Source of the DNA: Orientallactaga sibirica
Lineage: Eukaryota > Chordata > Mammalia > Rodentia > Dipodidae
NCBI GenBank assembly: GCA_036365145.1
Contig: JAEOAD010002856.1
Span: forward strand, 124,001 to 188,000
DNA length: 64,000 nt
Direction: 5' to 3'
The position numbers and the translations under genes were made by a program. Within the stretch, counting starts at the first letter, position 1; each line of letters begins with the position of its first letter. Of the stretch, positions 1-12,233 are shown piece after piece. Below the pieces are notes generated by a model. It was given only the letters and a program-made list of their open reading frames with translations, was not told where the DNA came from and searched no databases.

Positions 1-106
1 GTGGAATGGGGAGGGGAGGAAATATCAGGTGGGGTTTTTGGTATGTAAGATTAAAAATCAATAAAAATTTAAAAGTTTGAAAAAAAAAAAAAAAAAAAAA
101 AAAAAA
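1..106 (+). mobile_element. 3' end of a probable LINE-1 element with A-tail
   Basis: This is the only sequence at the left edge that is not satellite. It shows a G-rich polypurine stretch (about 7-20), then an AT-rich segment with an AATAAA signal at 60-65, then an uninterrupted A run at 80-106. A polypurine tract in the 3' UTR followed by a polyadenylation signal and an A-tail is the usual end of mammalian L1. The satellite resumes directly after the A run with AAGAAAGCAACT, in the middle of a monomer, so the element appears inserted within the array. Only about 80 bp of body is visible and no coding region can be examined; another polyadenylated retroposon or a processed transcript could look similar. 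Confidence 0.6.
60..65 (+). promoter_or_regulatory. Polyadenylation signal AATAAA of the left-edge retroelement
   Basis: AATAAA lies about 15 bp before the A run that starts at base 80, the usual spacing between signal and tail for a retrotransposed transcript. It supports reading bases 1-106 as the 3' end of a retroelement. Confidence 0.5.
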
Positions 107-163
107 GAAAGCAACTCATTCTGAGAACAGAACTAGCTTATTTCACACAGTACAGTGTTCGAC

Positions 164-344
164 AATGAAGGTGTTTGTTTTCTAAAGAAACTGCGCGGGA
201 AATGAAGCTAATCTATTAAGTTGTACATCTTGTTAGATTACACAAACAAGGAAAGTTTGATCTTGCTTCAATGAAGACTCTTCTTAAGAAAGCAACTCAT
301 GCTGAGAACAGAACAAGCTTATTTCACACAGTACCGTGTTCGGC
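164..344 (+). repeat. Representative type A monomer
   Basis: One full 181-bp period, taken from AATGAAGG to the next AATGAAGG. Type A is marked by ACTACGTTAGAAATGAAGCTAA or close variants, then TTAAGTTGTACATCTTGTTAGATTACAC, a CTTCACTG segment and TTCTTAAGAA (281-290). The G+C content counted on a consensus of this type is about 34%. It is the most frequent subfamily in the window. Confidence 0.9.
281..290. other. Palindrome TTCTTAAGAA, retroelement target position
   Basis: This 10-bp perfect palindrome is shown here in one monomer and recurs in most type A monomers and many others, including an AflII site (CTTAAG). Some monomers have TTCGTAAGAA instead, which breaks the symmetry. Both retroelements in the window join the satellite at the centre of this motif. 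Confidence 0.8.
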
Positions 345-525
345 AATGAAGGTGTTTGATTTTTTAAAAAACTATGTTGGAAATGAGCCGAATGTACTAA
401 GTTGTCCAACTTGTTAAATTACAGAAAGTAGGAAAGTTTGATCTTTCTGCACTGAAGATTCTTCGAAAGAAAGCAATTCATGACGAGAAGAGAACTAGCT
501 TATTTCACACACTACTGTGTTCGGC
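345..525 (+). repeat. Representative type B monomer
   Basis: The next 181-bp period. Type B differs from type A mainly in its first half: GTATGTTGGAAATGAGGCGAATGTACTAAG (here with small changes), then TGTCCAACTTGTTAAATTAC, and usually CTGCACTG in place of CTTCACTG. About a dozen linked differences separate A from B, so they are genuine subfamilies rather than random variants. A and B are interspersed without strict alternation. Confidence 0.85.
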
Positions 526-859
526 AATGAAGGTGTTTGTTTTCTAAAGAAAGTACGTTGGAAATGAAGCTAATCCATTAAGTTGTACATCTTGTTAGAT
601 TACACAAACTATTAAAGTTTGTTCTTGCTTCACTGAAGATTCTTCTTAAGAAAGCCACTCATTCCGAGAACAAAACTAGCTTATTTCACACAGTAAAGTG
701 TTCGACAATGAAGGTGTTTGTTTTCTAAAGAAACTACATGATAAATGAAGCTAATCTATTAAGTTGTACATCTTGTTAGATTACACAAACTAGGAAAGTT
801 TGATCTTGCTTCACTTAAGATTCTTCTTAAGAAAGCAACTAATTCTGAGAACAGAACTA

Positions 860-1585
860 GCTTATTTCACATAGTACAGTGTTCGGCAATGAAGATGTTT
901 GTTTTCAATAAAAACTACAATACAAATGAAGCTAATCTATTAAGTTGTACATCTTGTTAGATTACACAAACTAGGAAAGTTTGATCTTGCTTCACTGAAG
1001 ATTCTACTTAAGAAAGCAACTCATTCCGAGAACAGAACTAGCTTATTACACACAGTACAGTGTTCCGCAATGAAGGTGTTTGTTTTCTAAACAAAGTATG
1101 TTGGAAATGAGGCGAATGTACTAAGTTGTCCAACTTGTTAAATTTCACAAACTAGAAACGTTTGATCTTGCTGCACTGAAGATTCTTCTTAAGAAAGCAA
1201 CTCATTCTGAGAACAGAACTAGCTTATTTCACATAGTACAGTGTTCTGGCAATGAAGAAGTTTGTTTTCTAAAAAAACTACAATACAAATGAATCTAATC
1301 TATTAAGTTGTACATCTTGTTAGATTACACAAACTAGGAAAGTTTGATCTTACCTCACTGAAGATTCTACTTAAGAAAGCAACTCATTCTGAGAACAGAA
1401 CTAGCTTATTACACACAGTACAGTGTTAGGCAATAAAGGTGTTTGTTTTCTAAACAAAGTATGTTTGAAATGAGGCGAATGTACTAAGTTGTCCTACTTG
1501 TTAAATTTCACAAACTAGGAAAGTTTGATCTTGCTGCATTAAAGATCCTTCTTAAGAAAGCAACTCATTCAAGGAACAGAACTAG
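860..1585 (+). repeat. Tandem duplication of a two-monomer unit
   Basis: A type A unit carrying the rare ACTACAATACAAATGAA variant, followed by a type B unit, occurs at 860-1222 and again at 1223-1585. The offset is 363 bp, two monomers plus 1. Both copies also share CACATAGTACAG and GATTCTACTTAAG, which are rare elsewhere. A further copy lies near 56.9 kb as part of a longer displaced block. Confidence 0.75.
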
Positions 1586-2775
1586 CTTATTTCACACAGT
1601 ACAGTGTTCGGCAATGAAGGTGTTTGTTTTCTAAACAAAGTATGTTGGAAATGAGGCGAATGTACTAAGTTGTCCAACTTGTTAAATTACACAAACTAGG
1701 AAAGTTTGATCTTGCTGCACTAAAGATCCTTCGTAAGAAAGCCACTCATTCCGACAACAGAACTAGCTTATTTCACACAGTACAGTATTCGTAAATGAAG
1801 GTGTTTTTTTTTTCTAAAGAAAGTACATTAGAAATTAAGCTAAGCTATTAAGTTGTACATCTTTCTAGATTACACAAATTAGGAAGGTTTGATCTTGCTT
1901 CACTGAATATTCTTCGTAAGAAAGCAACTCATTCCGAGAACAGAACTAGCTTATTTCACACAGTACAGTGTTCGGCAATGAAGGTGGTTGTTTTCTAAAG
2001 AAACTACGTTAGAAATGAAGCTAATCTATTAAGTTGTACATCTTGTTAGATTACACAAACTAGGAAAGTTTGATCTTGCTTCACTGATGATTCTTCTTAA
2101 GAAAGCAACTCATTCCGAGAAGAGAACTAGCTTATTTCACACCGAACAGTGTTCGGGAATGAAGGTCTTTGTTTTCTAAAGAAACTACGTTGGAAACGAA
2201 GCTAATCTATTAAGTTGTACATATTCTAAGATTACACAAACTAGGAAATTTTGATCTGGCTTCACTGAAGATTCTTCTTAAGATAGCAACTCATTACGAG
2301 AACAAAACTAGCTAAATTCACACAGTACAGTGTTCAGCAATGAAGGTGTTTGTTTTCTAAACAAAGTATGTTGGAAATCACCCGAATGTATTAAGTTGTC
2401 CAACTTGTTAAATTACAGAAACTAGGAAAGTTTGATCTTGCTGCACTGAATATTCTTCTTAAGAAAGCAACTCATTCCAAGAACAGAACTATCTTATTTC
2501 ACACAGTACAGTGTTCGTCAATGAAGGTGTTTGTTTTCTAAAGAAACTACGTAGAAATGAAGCTAATCTATTAAGTTTTACATCTTGTTACATTACACAA
2601 ACTAGGAAAGTTTGATCTTTCTTCACTGATGATTCTTCTTAAGAAAGCAACTCATTCCGAGAACAGAACTAGCTTATTTCACACAGTACAGTGTTCGGAA
2701 ATAAAGGTATTCATTTTCTAAACAAAGTATGATGGAAATGAGGCGAATGTACTAAGTTGTCCAACTTGTTAAATT
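1231..2775 (+). repeat. 8.5-monomer block, duplicated at 56.9-58.4 kb
   Basis: This stretch shares an ordered series of rare variants with 56895-58440 at a constant offset of about 55,660 bp. They include ACATAG, AATGAAGAAG, CTACAATACAAATGAATC, GATTCTACTTAAG, GTATGTTTGAAATG, the GAAATCACCCGAATGTATT variant (2375 and 58036), CTACGTAGAAATG and AAAGTATGATGG. The order and spacing match, so the two are copies of one segment rather than similar monomers by chance. Confidence 0.85.
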
Positions 2776-3620
2776 ACAGAAACTAGGAAAGTTTGATCTT
2801 TCTGCACTGAAGATTCTTCGAAAGAAAGCAACTCATTACGAGAAGAGAACTAGCTTATTTCACACAGCACAGTGTTCGACAATGAAGGTGTTTGTTTTCT
2901 AAAGAAACTACGTTGAAAATGAAGCTAATCTATTCAATTGTACATCTTGTTAGATTACACAAACTAGGAAAGTTTGATCTTGCTTCACTGAAGATTCTTC
3001 TTAAGAAAGCAACTCATTCCGTGAACAGAACTAGCTCATTTCACACAGTACAGTGTTCGACAATGAAGGTGTTTGTTTTCTAAAGAAACTACATTAGAAA
3101 TGAAGCTAATCTATTAAGTTGTACATGTTGTTCGATTACACAAACTAGGAAAATTTGATCTTGCTTCACTGAAGATTCTTCTTAAGAAAGCAACTCATTC
3201 CGAGAACAGAACTAGCTTATTTCACACAGTACAGTGTTCGGCAATGAAGGTGTTTGTTTTCTAAACATAGTATGTTGGAAATGAGGCAAATGTACTAAGT
3301 TGTCCAACTTTCTAAATTACACAATGTAGGAAAGTTTGATCTTTCTGCACTGAAGATTCTTCATAAGAAAGCAACTAATTCTGCGAACGGAACTAGCTTA
3401 TTTCACACAGTATAGTGTATGGCAATGAAGGTGTTGTTTTCTAAAATCTACGTTAGAAATGAAGCTAATCTATTAAGTTGTACATTTGTTACATTCCACA
3501 AACTAGGAAAGTTTAATCTTGATTCACTGAAGATTCTTCTTAAGAAAGCAACTCATTCCAAGAACAGAACTAGCTTATTACACACAGTGCAGTGTTTGGC
3601 AATGAAGGTGTTTGTTTTCT
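2730..3620 (+). repeat. Five-monomer block repeated 17 monomers downstream
   Basis: Matches 5805-6696 at an offset of about 3,076 bp (17 x 181 = 3,077). Shared rare markers are the GAACTAGCTCATTTCAC variant, ACATGTTGTTCGATTAC, ACACAATGTAGG, the CTGCGAA variant before GGAACTAGC, and CTAAAATCTACGTTAG (3441 and 6517). The left copy lacks one T at about 3434. Parts of the same block recur at 8.5 kb and at 56.1-56.45 kb. Confidence 0.8.
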
Positions 3621-5100
3621 AAACAAAGTATGTTGGAAATGAGGCGAAAGTACTAAGTTGTCCAACTTGTTAAATTACACAAACGAGGAAACTTTGATCT
3701 TGATGCACTAAAGATGCTTCCTAAGAAAGCAACTCATTCCAAGACCAGAACTAGCTTATTTCACACAGTGGAGTGTTCGACAATGAAGGTGTTTTTTTTT
3801 CTAAAGAAACTACGTTGGAAATGAAGCTAATCTATTAAGTTGTACATCTTGTTAGATTACACAAACTAGGAAAGTTTGATCTTGCTTCACTGAAGATTCT
3901 TCATAAGAAAGCAACTCATTCCGAGAACACAACTAGCTTACTTCACACAGTACAGTGTTAGGCAATGAAGGTGTTTGTTTGCCAAAGAAACTACATTAGA
4001 AATGAAGCTAATCTATTAAGTTGTACATCTTATTAGATTACACAAACTTGGAAAGTGAGATCTTGCTTCACTGAAGATTCTTCTCAAGAAAGCAATTCAT
4101 TCTGAGAACAGAACTAGCTTATTTCACACACTACAGTGTTCGGCAATGAAGGTGTTTGTTTTCTAAAGAAACTACGTTGGAAATGAAGCTAATCTATTAA
4201 GTTATACATCTTGTAAGATTACACAAACTAGGAAATTTTGATCTTGCTTCACTGAAGATTCTTCTTAAAAAAGCAACTCATTCCGAGAACAGAACTAGCT
4301 TATTTCACACAGTACAGTGTTCGGAAATGAAGGTGTTTTTTTTTCTAAATAAAGTATGATGGAAATGAGGTGAATGTACTAAGTTGTCCAACTTGTTAAA
4401 TTACACAAACTTAGGAAAGTTTGATCTTGCTGCACTAAAGATCCTTCCTAAGAAAGCAACTCATTCTGAGAACAGAACTAGCGTATTTCACACAGTACAG
4501 TATTCCGAAATGAAGGCGTTTGTTTTCCCAAGAAACTACGTTAGAAATAAAGCTAATCTATTCAGTTGTACATCTTGTTAGATTACACAACCAGGTAAGT
4601 TTGATCTTGCTGCACTGAAGATTCTTCTTAATGAAGCAACTCATTCCAAGAACAAAACTAGCTTATTTCACACAGTACAGTTTTCGGCAATGAAGGTCTT
4701 TGTTTTCTAAACAAAGTATATTGGAAATGAGGCGAATGTACTAAGTTGTCCACGTTGTTAAATTACACAAACGAGGAAAGTTTGATCTTGCTGCACTAAA
4801 GATTCCTCGTAAGAAAGCAACTCATGACGAGAACAGAACTAGCTTATTTCACACACTACTGTGTTCGGCACTGAAGGTGTTTGTTTTCTAAAGAAACTAC
4901 GTTGGAAATGAAGATAATCCATTAAGTTGTACATCTTGTTAGATTACACAAACTAGGAAAGTTTGTTCTTGGTTCACTGAAGATTCTTCTTAAGAAAGCA
5001 ACTCATTCTGAGAACAAAACTAGCTTATTTCACACAGTACAGTGTTCGACAATGAAGGTGTTTGTTTTCTAGAGAAACTACATGATAAATGAAGCTAATC
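3430..5100 (+). repeat. Nine-monomer block repeated at 8.49-10.16 kb
   Basis: Variants such as CTAAAATCTA, GGAAAGTGAGATCTTG, AAGTATGATGGAAATGAGGTG, ACAACCAGG and ATTCTTCTTAATGAAGCAAC recur in the same order at an offset of about 5,060 bp (28 monomers minus a few bases). The marker ACTACATGATAAATG closes the block at 5081 and 10140, and also occurs at 737 and 7430. Confidence 0.8.
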
Positions 5101-6699
5101 TATTAAGTTGTACATCTTGTTAGATTACACAAACTAGGAAAGTTTGATCTTGCTTCACTGAAGATTCTTCTTAAGAAAGCAACTCATTCCTAGAACAGAA
5201 CTAGCTTATTTCACACAGAACAGTGATCGGCAATGATGGTGTTTGTTATCTAAACAAAGTATGTTGGAAATGAGGCGAATGTACTAAGTTGTCCAACTTG
5301 TTAAATTACACAAACTAGGAAAGTTTGATCTTCCTGCATGGAAGATTCTTCGTAAGAAAGCACCTCATTCCGAGAACAGAACTAGCTTATTTCACACAGT
5401 ACAGTGTTCAAAAATGAAGGTGTTTGTTTTCTGTAGAAACTACGTTGGAAATGAAGCTAATCAATTAAGTTGTACATCTTGTTAGATTAAACAAACTAGG
5501 AAAGTTTGATCATGCTTCACTGAAGATTCTTCTCAAGGAAGCAACTCATTCCGAGAACAGAACTAGCTTATTACACACAGTACAGTGTTCGGCAATGAAG
5601 GTGTTTGTTTTCTAAAGAAACTACGTTAGTAATGAAGCTAATCTATTAAGTTGTACATCTTGTTCGATTACACAAACTAGGAACGTTTGATCTTGCTTCA
5701 ATGAAGACTTTTCTTAAGAAAGCAACTCATGCTGAGAACAGAACAAGCTTATTTCACACAGTACCGTGTTCGGCAATGAAGGTGTTTGTTTTTTTAAAAA
5801 AGTATGTTGGAAATGAGGCGAATGTACTAAGTTGTCCAACTTGTTAAATTACAGAAACTAGGAAAGTTTGATCTTTCTGCACTGAAGATTCTTCGAAAGA
5901 AAGCAACTCATTACGAGAAGAGAACTAGCTTATTTCACACAGCACAGTGTTCGACAATGAAGGTGTTTGTTTTCTAAAGAAACTACGTTTAAAATGAAGC
6001 TAATCTATTCAATTGTACATCTTGTTAGATTACACAAACTAGGAAAGTTTAATCTTCCTTCACTGAAGATTCTTCTTAAGAAAGCAACTCATTCCGAGAA
6101 CAGAACTAGCTCATTTCACACAGTACAGTGTTCGACAATGAAGGTGTTTGTTTTCTAAAGAAACTACATTAGAAATGAAGCTAATCTATTAAGTTGTACA
6201 TGTTGTTCGATTACACAAACTAGGAAAATTTGATCTTGCTTCACTGAAGATTCTTCTTAAGAAAGCAACTCATTCCGAGAACAGAACTAGCTTATTTCAC
6301 ACAGTACAGTGTTCGGCAATGAAGGTGTTTGTTTTCTAAACAAAGTATGCTGGAAATGAGGCAAATGTACTAAGTTGTCCAACTTGTTAAATTACACAAT
6401 GTAGGAAAGTTTGATCTTGCTGCACTGAAGATTCTTCATAAGAAAGCAACTAATTCTGCGAATGGAACTAGCTTATTTCACACAGTATAGTGTATGGCAA
6501 TGAAGGTGTTTGTTTTCTAAAATCTACGTTAGAAATGAAGCTAATCTATTAAGTTGTACATTTGTTAGATTCCACAAACTAGGAAAGTTTGATCTTGATT
6601 CACTGAAGATTCTTCTTAAGAAAGCAACTCATTCCAAGAACAGAACTAGCTTATTACACACAGTGCAGTGTTTGGCAATGAAGGTGTTTGTTTTCTAAA

Positions 6700-8455
6700 T
6701 AAAGTATGATGGAAATGAGGTGAATGTACTAAGTTGTCCAACTTGTTAAATTACACAAACTTAGGAAAGTTTGATCTTGCTGCACTAAAGATCCTTCCTA
6801 AGAAAGCAACTCATTCTGAGAACAGAACTAGCGTATTTCACACAGTACAGTATTCCGAAATGAAGGCGTTTGTTTTCCCAAGAAACTAAGTTAGAAATAA
6901 AGCTAATCTATTCAGTTGTACATCTTGTTAGATTACACAACCAGGTAAGTTTGATCTTGCTGCACTGAAGATTCTTCTTAATGAAGCAACTCATTCCAAG
7001 AACAAAACTAGGTTATATCACACAGTACAGTTTTCGGCAATGAAGGTCTTTGTTTTCTAAACAAAGTATTTGGAAATGAGGCGAATGTACTAAGTTGTCC
7101 ACGGTGTTAAATTACACAAACGAGGAAAGTTTGATCTTGCTGCACTAAAGATTCCTCGTAAGAAAGCAACTCATGACGAGAACAGAACTAGCTTATTTCA
7201 CACACTACTGTGTTCGGCAATGAAGGTGTTTGTTTTCTAAAGAAACTACGTTGGAAATGAAGCTAATCCATTAAGTTGTACATCTTGTTAGATTACACAA
7301 ACTAGGAAAGTTTGTTCTTGCTTCACTGAAGATTCTTCTTAAGAAAGCAACTCCTTCCGAGAACAAAACTAGCTTATTTCACACAATACAGTGTTCGACA
7401 ATGAAGGTGTTTGTTTTCTAGAGAAACTACATGATAAATGAAGCTAATCTATTAAGTTGTACATCTTGTTAGATTACACAAACTAGGAAAGTTTGATCTT
7501 GCTTCACTTAAGATTATTCTTATAAAGCAACTCATTCCTAGAACAGAACTTGCTTATTACACACAGTACAGTGTTCGGCAATGAAGGTGTTTGTTTTTGA
7601 AAGAAACTACTTTAGAAATGAAGCTAATCTACTAAGTTGTACATCTTGTTAGATTACACAAACTAGGAAAGTTTGATCTTGCTGCACTGTAGACTCTTCG
7701 TAAGAAACCAACTCGTTCGGAGAAGAGATCTGGCTTATTTCACACAGTACCGTATTTGGCAATGACGGTGTTTGTTTTCTAAACAACCTACGTTAGAAAT
7801 GAAGCTAATCTATTAAGTTGTACATCTTGTTAGATTACACAACCTAGGAAAGTTTGACCTTGATTCCCTGAAGATTCTTCTTAAGAAAGCAACTCATTCC
7901 GAGAACAGAACTAGCTTATTTCACATAATAAAGTGTTCAGCCATGAAGGTGTTTGATTTCTTAACAAAGTATGTTGGAAATGAGTCGAATGTACAGAGTT
8001 GTCCAACTTGTGAAATTACACAAACTAGGAAAGTTTGATCTTGCTGCACTGAAGATTCTTCGTAAGAAAGCAACTCATTCCGAGAACAGAACTAGCTTAT
8101 TTCACACAGTACAGTGTTCGGCAATGAAGGCATTTCTTTTCTAAACAAAGTATGTTGGAAATGATGCAAATGTACTAAGTTGTCCAACATGTTAAATTAC
8201 ACAAACTAGGAAAGTTTGATCTTGCTGCACTGAAGATTCTTGGTAAGAAAGCAACTCATTCTGAGAACAGAAGTAGCTTATTTCAAACACTAGAGTGTTC
8301 AAAAATGAAGGTGTTTGTTTTCTAAAGAAACTACGTTGGAAATGAAGCTTATCTATTAAGTTGTACATCTTGGTAGATTACACAAACTAGGAAAGTTTGA
8401 TCTTGCTGCACTGAAGATTCTTCTTAAGAAAGCAACTCATTCTGTGAGCAGAACT
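6700..8455 (+). repeat. Ten-monomer block, repeated at 9.41-11.17 kb
   Basis: The region aligns with 9410-11165 at an offset of about 2,710 bp (15 monomers minus a few bases). Shared markers include CTAGAGAAACTACATGATAAATG (GAGG in the right copy), GAAGAGATCTG, GATTCCCTGAAG, GCCATGAAGGTGTTTGATTTC, GAGTCGAATGTACAGAGTTG and TGTGAGCAGAACTAGC. After the last marker the two diverge, marking the right boundary. On the left the block joins a copy of the 3.6-kb region to a copy of the 4.35-kb region, so about four monomers present in the first copy are missing here. Confidence 0.8.
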
Positions 8456-11400
8456 AGCTTATTTCACACAGTATAGTGTATGGCAATGAAGGTGTTTGTT
8501 TTCTAAAATCTATGTTAGAAATGAAGCTAATCTATTAAGTTGTACATTTGTTAGATTCCACAAACTAGGAAAGTTTGATCTTGATTCACTGAAGATTCTT
8601 CTTAAGAAAGCAACTCATTCCAAGAACAGAACTATCTTATTACACACAGTGCATTGTTTGGCAATGAAGGTGTTTGTTTTCTAAACAAAGTATGTTGGAA
8701 AAGAGGCGAATGTACTAAGTTGTCCAACTTGTTAAATTACACAAACGAGGAAACTTTGATCTTGCTGCACTAAAGATGCTTCCTAAGAAAGCAACTAATT
8801 CCAAGAACAGAACTAGCTTATTTCACACAGTAGAGTGTTCGACAATGAAGGTGTTTTTTTTCTAAAGAAACTACGTTGGAAATGAAGCTAATCTATTAAG
8901 TTGTACATCTTGTTAGATTACACAAACTAGGAAAGTTTGGTCTTGCTTCACTGAAGATTCTTCTTAAGAAAGCAACTCATTCCGAGAACACAACTAGCTT
9001 ACTTCACACAGTACAGTGTTAGGCAATGAAGGTGTTTGTTTTCTAAAGAAACTACATTAGAAATGAAGCTAATCTTTTAAGTTGTACATCTTATTAGATT
9101 ACACAAACTTGGAAAGTGAGATCTTGCTTCACTGAAATTCTTCTTAAGGAAGCAACTCATTCCGAGAAAAGAACTAGCTTATTTCACACAGTACAGTATT
9201 CAGCAATGAAGGTGTTTGTTTTCTAAAGAAACTACGTTGGAAATGAAGCTAATCTATTAAGTTATACATCTTGTAAGATTACACAAACTAGGAAATTTTG
9301 ATCTTGCTTCACTGAAGATTCTTCTTAAGAAAGCAACTCATTCCGAGAACAGAACTAGCTTATTTCACACAGTACAGTGATCGGAAATGAAGGTGTTTGT
9401 TTTCTAAATAAAGTATGATGGAAATGAGGTGAATGTACTAAGTTGTCCAACTTGTTAAATTACACAAACGTACGAAAGTTTGATCTTGCTGCACTAAAGA
9501 TCCTTCCTAAGAAAGCAACTCATTCTGAGAACAGAACTAGCATATTTCACACAGTACAGTATTCCGAAATGAAGGCGTTTGTTTTCCCAAGAAACTACGT
9601 TAGAAATAAAGCTAATCTATTCAGTTGTACATCTTGTTAGATTACACAACCAGGAAAGTTTGATCTTGCTGCACTGAAGATTCTTCTTAATGAAGCAACT
9701 CATTCCAAGAACAGAACTAGCTTATTTCACACAGTACAGTTTTCAGCAATGAAGGTCTTTGTTTTCTAAACAAAGTATGTTGGAAATGAGGCGAATGTAC
9801 TAAGTTGTCCACGTTGTTAAATTACACAAACGAGGAAAGTTTGATCTTGCTGCACTAAAGAATCCTCGTAAGAAAGCAACTCATGACGAGAACAGAACTA
9901 GCTTATTTCACACACTACTGTGTTCGGCAATGAAGGTGTTTGTTTTCTAAAGAAACTACGTTGGAAATGAAGCTAATCCATTAAGTTGTACATCTTGTTA
10001 GATTACACAAACTAGGAAAGTTTGTTCTTGCTTCACTGAAGATTCTTCTTAAGAAAGCAACTCATTCCGAGAACAAAACTAGCTTATTTCACACAATACA
10101 GTGTTCGACAATGAAGGTGTTTGTTTTCTAGAGGAACTACATGATAAATGAAGCTAATCTATTAAGTTGTACATCTTGTTAGATTACACAAACTAGGAAA
10201 TTTTGATCTTGCTTCACTTAAGATTCTTCTTAAGAAAGCAACTCATTCCTAGAACAGAACTTGCTTATTACACACAGTACAGTGTTCGGCAATGAAGGTG
10301 TTTGTTTTTGAAAGAAACTACGTTAGAAATGAAGCTAATCTACTAAGTTGTACATCTTGTTAGATTAAAAAAACTAGGAAAGTTTGATCTTGCTGCACTG
10401 TAGACTCTTCGTAAGAAACCAACTCGTTCGGAGAAGAGATCTGTCTTATTTCACACAGTACCGTATTTGGCAATGACGGTGTTTGTTTTCTAAACAACCT
10501 ACGTTAGAAATGAAGCTAATCTATTAAGTTGTACATCTTGTTAGATTACACAACCTAGGAGAGTTTGATCTTGATTCCCTGAAGATTCTTCTTAAGAAAG
10601 CAACTCATTCCGAGAACAGAACTAGCTTATTTCATAGTAAAGTGTTCAGCCATGAAGGTGTTTGATTTCTTAACAAAGTATGTTGGAAATGAGTCGAATG
10701 TACAGAGTTGTCCAACTTGTGAAATTACACAAACTAGGAAAGTTTGATCTTGCTGCACTGAAGATTCTTCGTAAGAAAGCAACTCATTCCGAGAACAGAA
10801 CTAGCTTATTTCACACAGTACAGTGTTCGGCAATGAAGGCGTTTCTTTTCTAAACAAAGTATGTTGGAAATGATGCAAATGTACTAAGTTGTCCAACATG
10901 TTAAATTACACAAACTAGGAAAGTTTGATCTTGCTGCACTGAAGATTCTTGGTAAGAAAGCAACTCATTCTGAGAACAGAAGTAGCTTATTTCACACACT
11001 AGAGTGTTCAAAAATGAAGGTGTTTGTTTTCTAAAGAAACTACGTTGGAAATGAAGCTTATCTATTAAGTTGTACATCTTGGTAGATTACACAAACTAGG
11101 AAAGTTTGATCTTGCTGCAGTGAAGATTCTTCTTAAGAAAGCAACTCATTCTGTGAGCAGAACTAGCTTAATTCACTCAGTACAGTATTTGCCAATGACA
11201 GTGTTTGTTTTCTAAACAAACAATGTTAGAAATGAAGCTAACCTATTAAGTTGTACATCTTGTTAGATTACACAAACCAGGAACGTTTGATCTTGCTGCA
11301 ATTAAGACTCTTCGTAAGAAAGCAACTAACTCCGAGAACAGAACTCGGTTATTTCACACACTACTGTGTTCGGCAATGAAGGTGTTTGTTTTCTGAAGAA

Positions 11401-11519
11401 ACTACGTTGGAAATGAAGCTAATCCATTAAGTTGTACATCTTGTTAGATTACACAAACTATGAAAGTTTGATCTAGCTTCACTGATGATTCTTCTTAAGA
11501 AAGCAACTCATTCCGAGAA

Positions 11520-11940
11520 CAGAACTAGCTTATTTCACACAGTACAGGGTTTGGCAATGAACGTGTTTGTTTTCTAAGCAAAGTATGTTGGAAATGAGGC
11601 GAATGTACTAAGTTGTCCAAGTTGTTAAATTACACAAACTAGGAAAGTTTGATCATGCTGCACTGAAAATTCTTCGTAAGAAAGCAACTCATTGCGAGAA
11701 CAGAACTAGCTTATTTTACACAGTACAGTATTTGGCAATAACGGTGTTTGTTTTCTAATCATACAAGGTTAGAAATGAAGCTAACCTATTAAGTTGCACA
11801 TCTTGTTAGATTACAGAAACCAGGAAACTTTGATCTTGCTGCACTGAAGACTCTTCGTAAGAAAGCAACTCCTTCTGATAACAGAACTAGCTTATTTCAC
11901 TCACTACTGTATTCGGCAATTAAGGTACTTGTTTTCTAAA
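11520..11940 (+). repeat. Block flanking the SINE, repeated at 14.23-14.65 kb
   Basis: Rare variants (GGGTTTGGCAATGAACG, GATCATGCTGCACTGA, ATAACGGTGTTTG, ACAGAAACCAGGAAAC, TTCTGATAACAG) recur with the same order near 14225-14650. After subtracting the 177-bp SINE insertion, the offset is about 14 monomers. The SINE lies between the two copies and not inside either. Confidence 0.7.
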
Positions 11941-12220
11941 GAAACTACGTTGGAAATGAAGCTAATCCATTAAGTTGTACATCTTGTTAGATTACACAAA
12001 CTAGGAAAGTTTGATCTTGCTGCACTGAAGATTCTTCGAAAGAATGCAACTCATTCCGAGAACAGAACTAGCTTATTACACACAGTGCAGTATTTGGCAA
12101 TGATGGTGTTTGTTTTCCAAACAAACTAAGTTAGAAATGAAGTTAATCTATTAAGTTGTACATCTTCTTAGATTACACCAACTAGGAAAGTTTGATCGTG
12201 CTTCACTGAAGATTCTTCTT

Positions 12221-12232
12221 AAAAAAGCAACT
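12221..12232 (+). repeat. 5' target-site duplication of the SINE
   Basis: AAAAAAGCAACT directly precedes the SINE and follows TT at 12219-12220, giving the sequence TT|AAAA preferred by the L1 endonuclease. The usual monomer reads CTTAAGAAAGCAACT here. A G-to-A change in this monomer improved the match to the target consensus. Confidence 0.85.
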
Positions 12233-12233
12233 T

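Larger units (their letters stand above)
105..12232 (+). repeat. 181-bp satellite array, left section (to the SINE)
   Basis: About 67 head-to-tail monomers of about 181 bp, all in one orientation. Landmarks recur every 181 bp: AATGAAGGTGTTTG at 164 and 345, TTCTTAAGAA at 281-290, and CAGAACTAGCTTATTTCACA in nearly every unit. Monomers differ by scattered substitutions and 1-5 bp indels and belong mostly to types A and B, with type D units near 7.7 and 10.4 kb and type C units after 11.2 kb. No gene, RNA gene or inverted monomer is visible. Between 0.1 and 11.2 kb, multi-monomer blocks reappear at offsets near 2,350, 2,710, 3,076, 4,344, 5,060 and 5,430 bp, all close to multiples of 181. Confidence 0.97.

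Noticed and set aside
60..106. Left A run as a simple microsatellite
   Set aside because: It follows an AATAAA signal and a polypurine tract and ends at the same monomer position as the SINE junction, which fits a retroelement tail better.
2892..3083. Open frames of about 63 codons, repeated at 5967, 6510, 16263, 24324, 50526 and elsewhere, with similar translations (FSKETTLEMKL...)
   Set aside because: They open at TTG rather than ATG, span one monomer and end at the TAA in TTCTAA. Monomer length (181) is not a multiple of 3 and indels are frequent, with no sign of codon-level constraint. They are satellite by-products.
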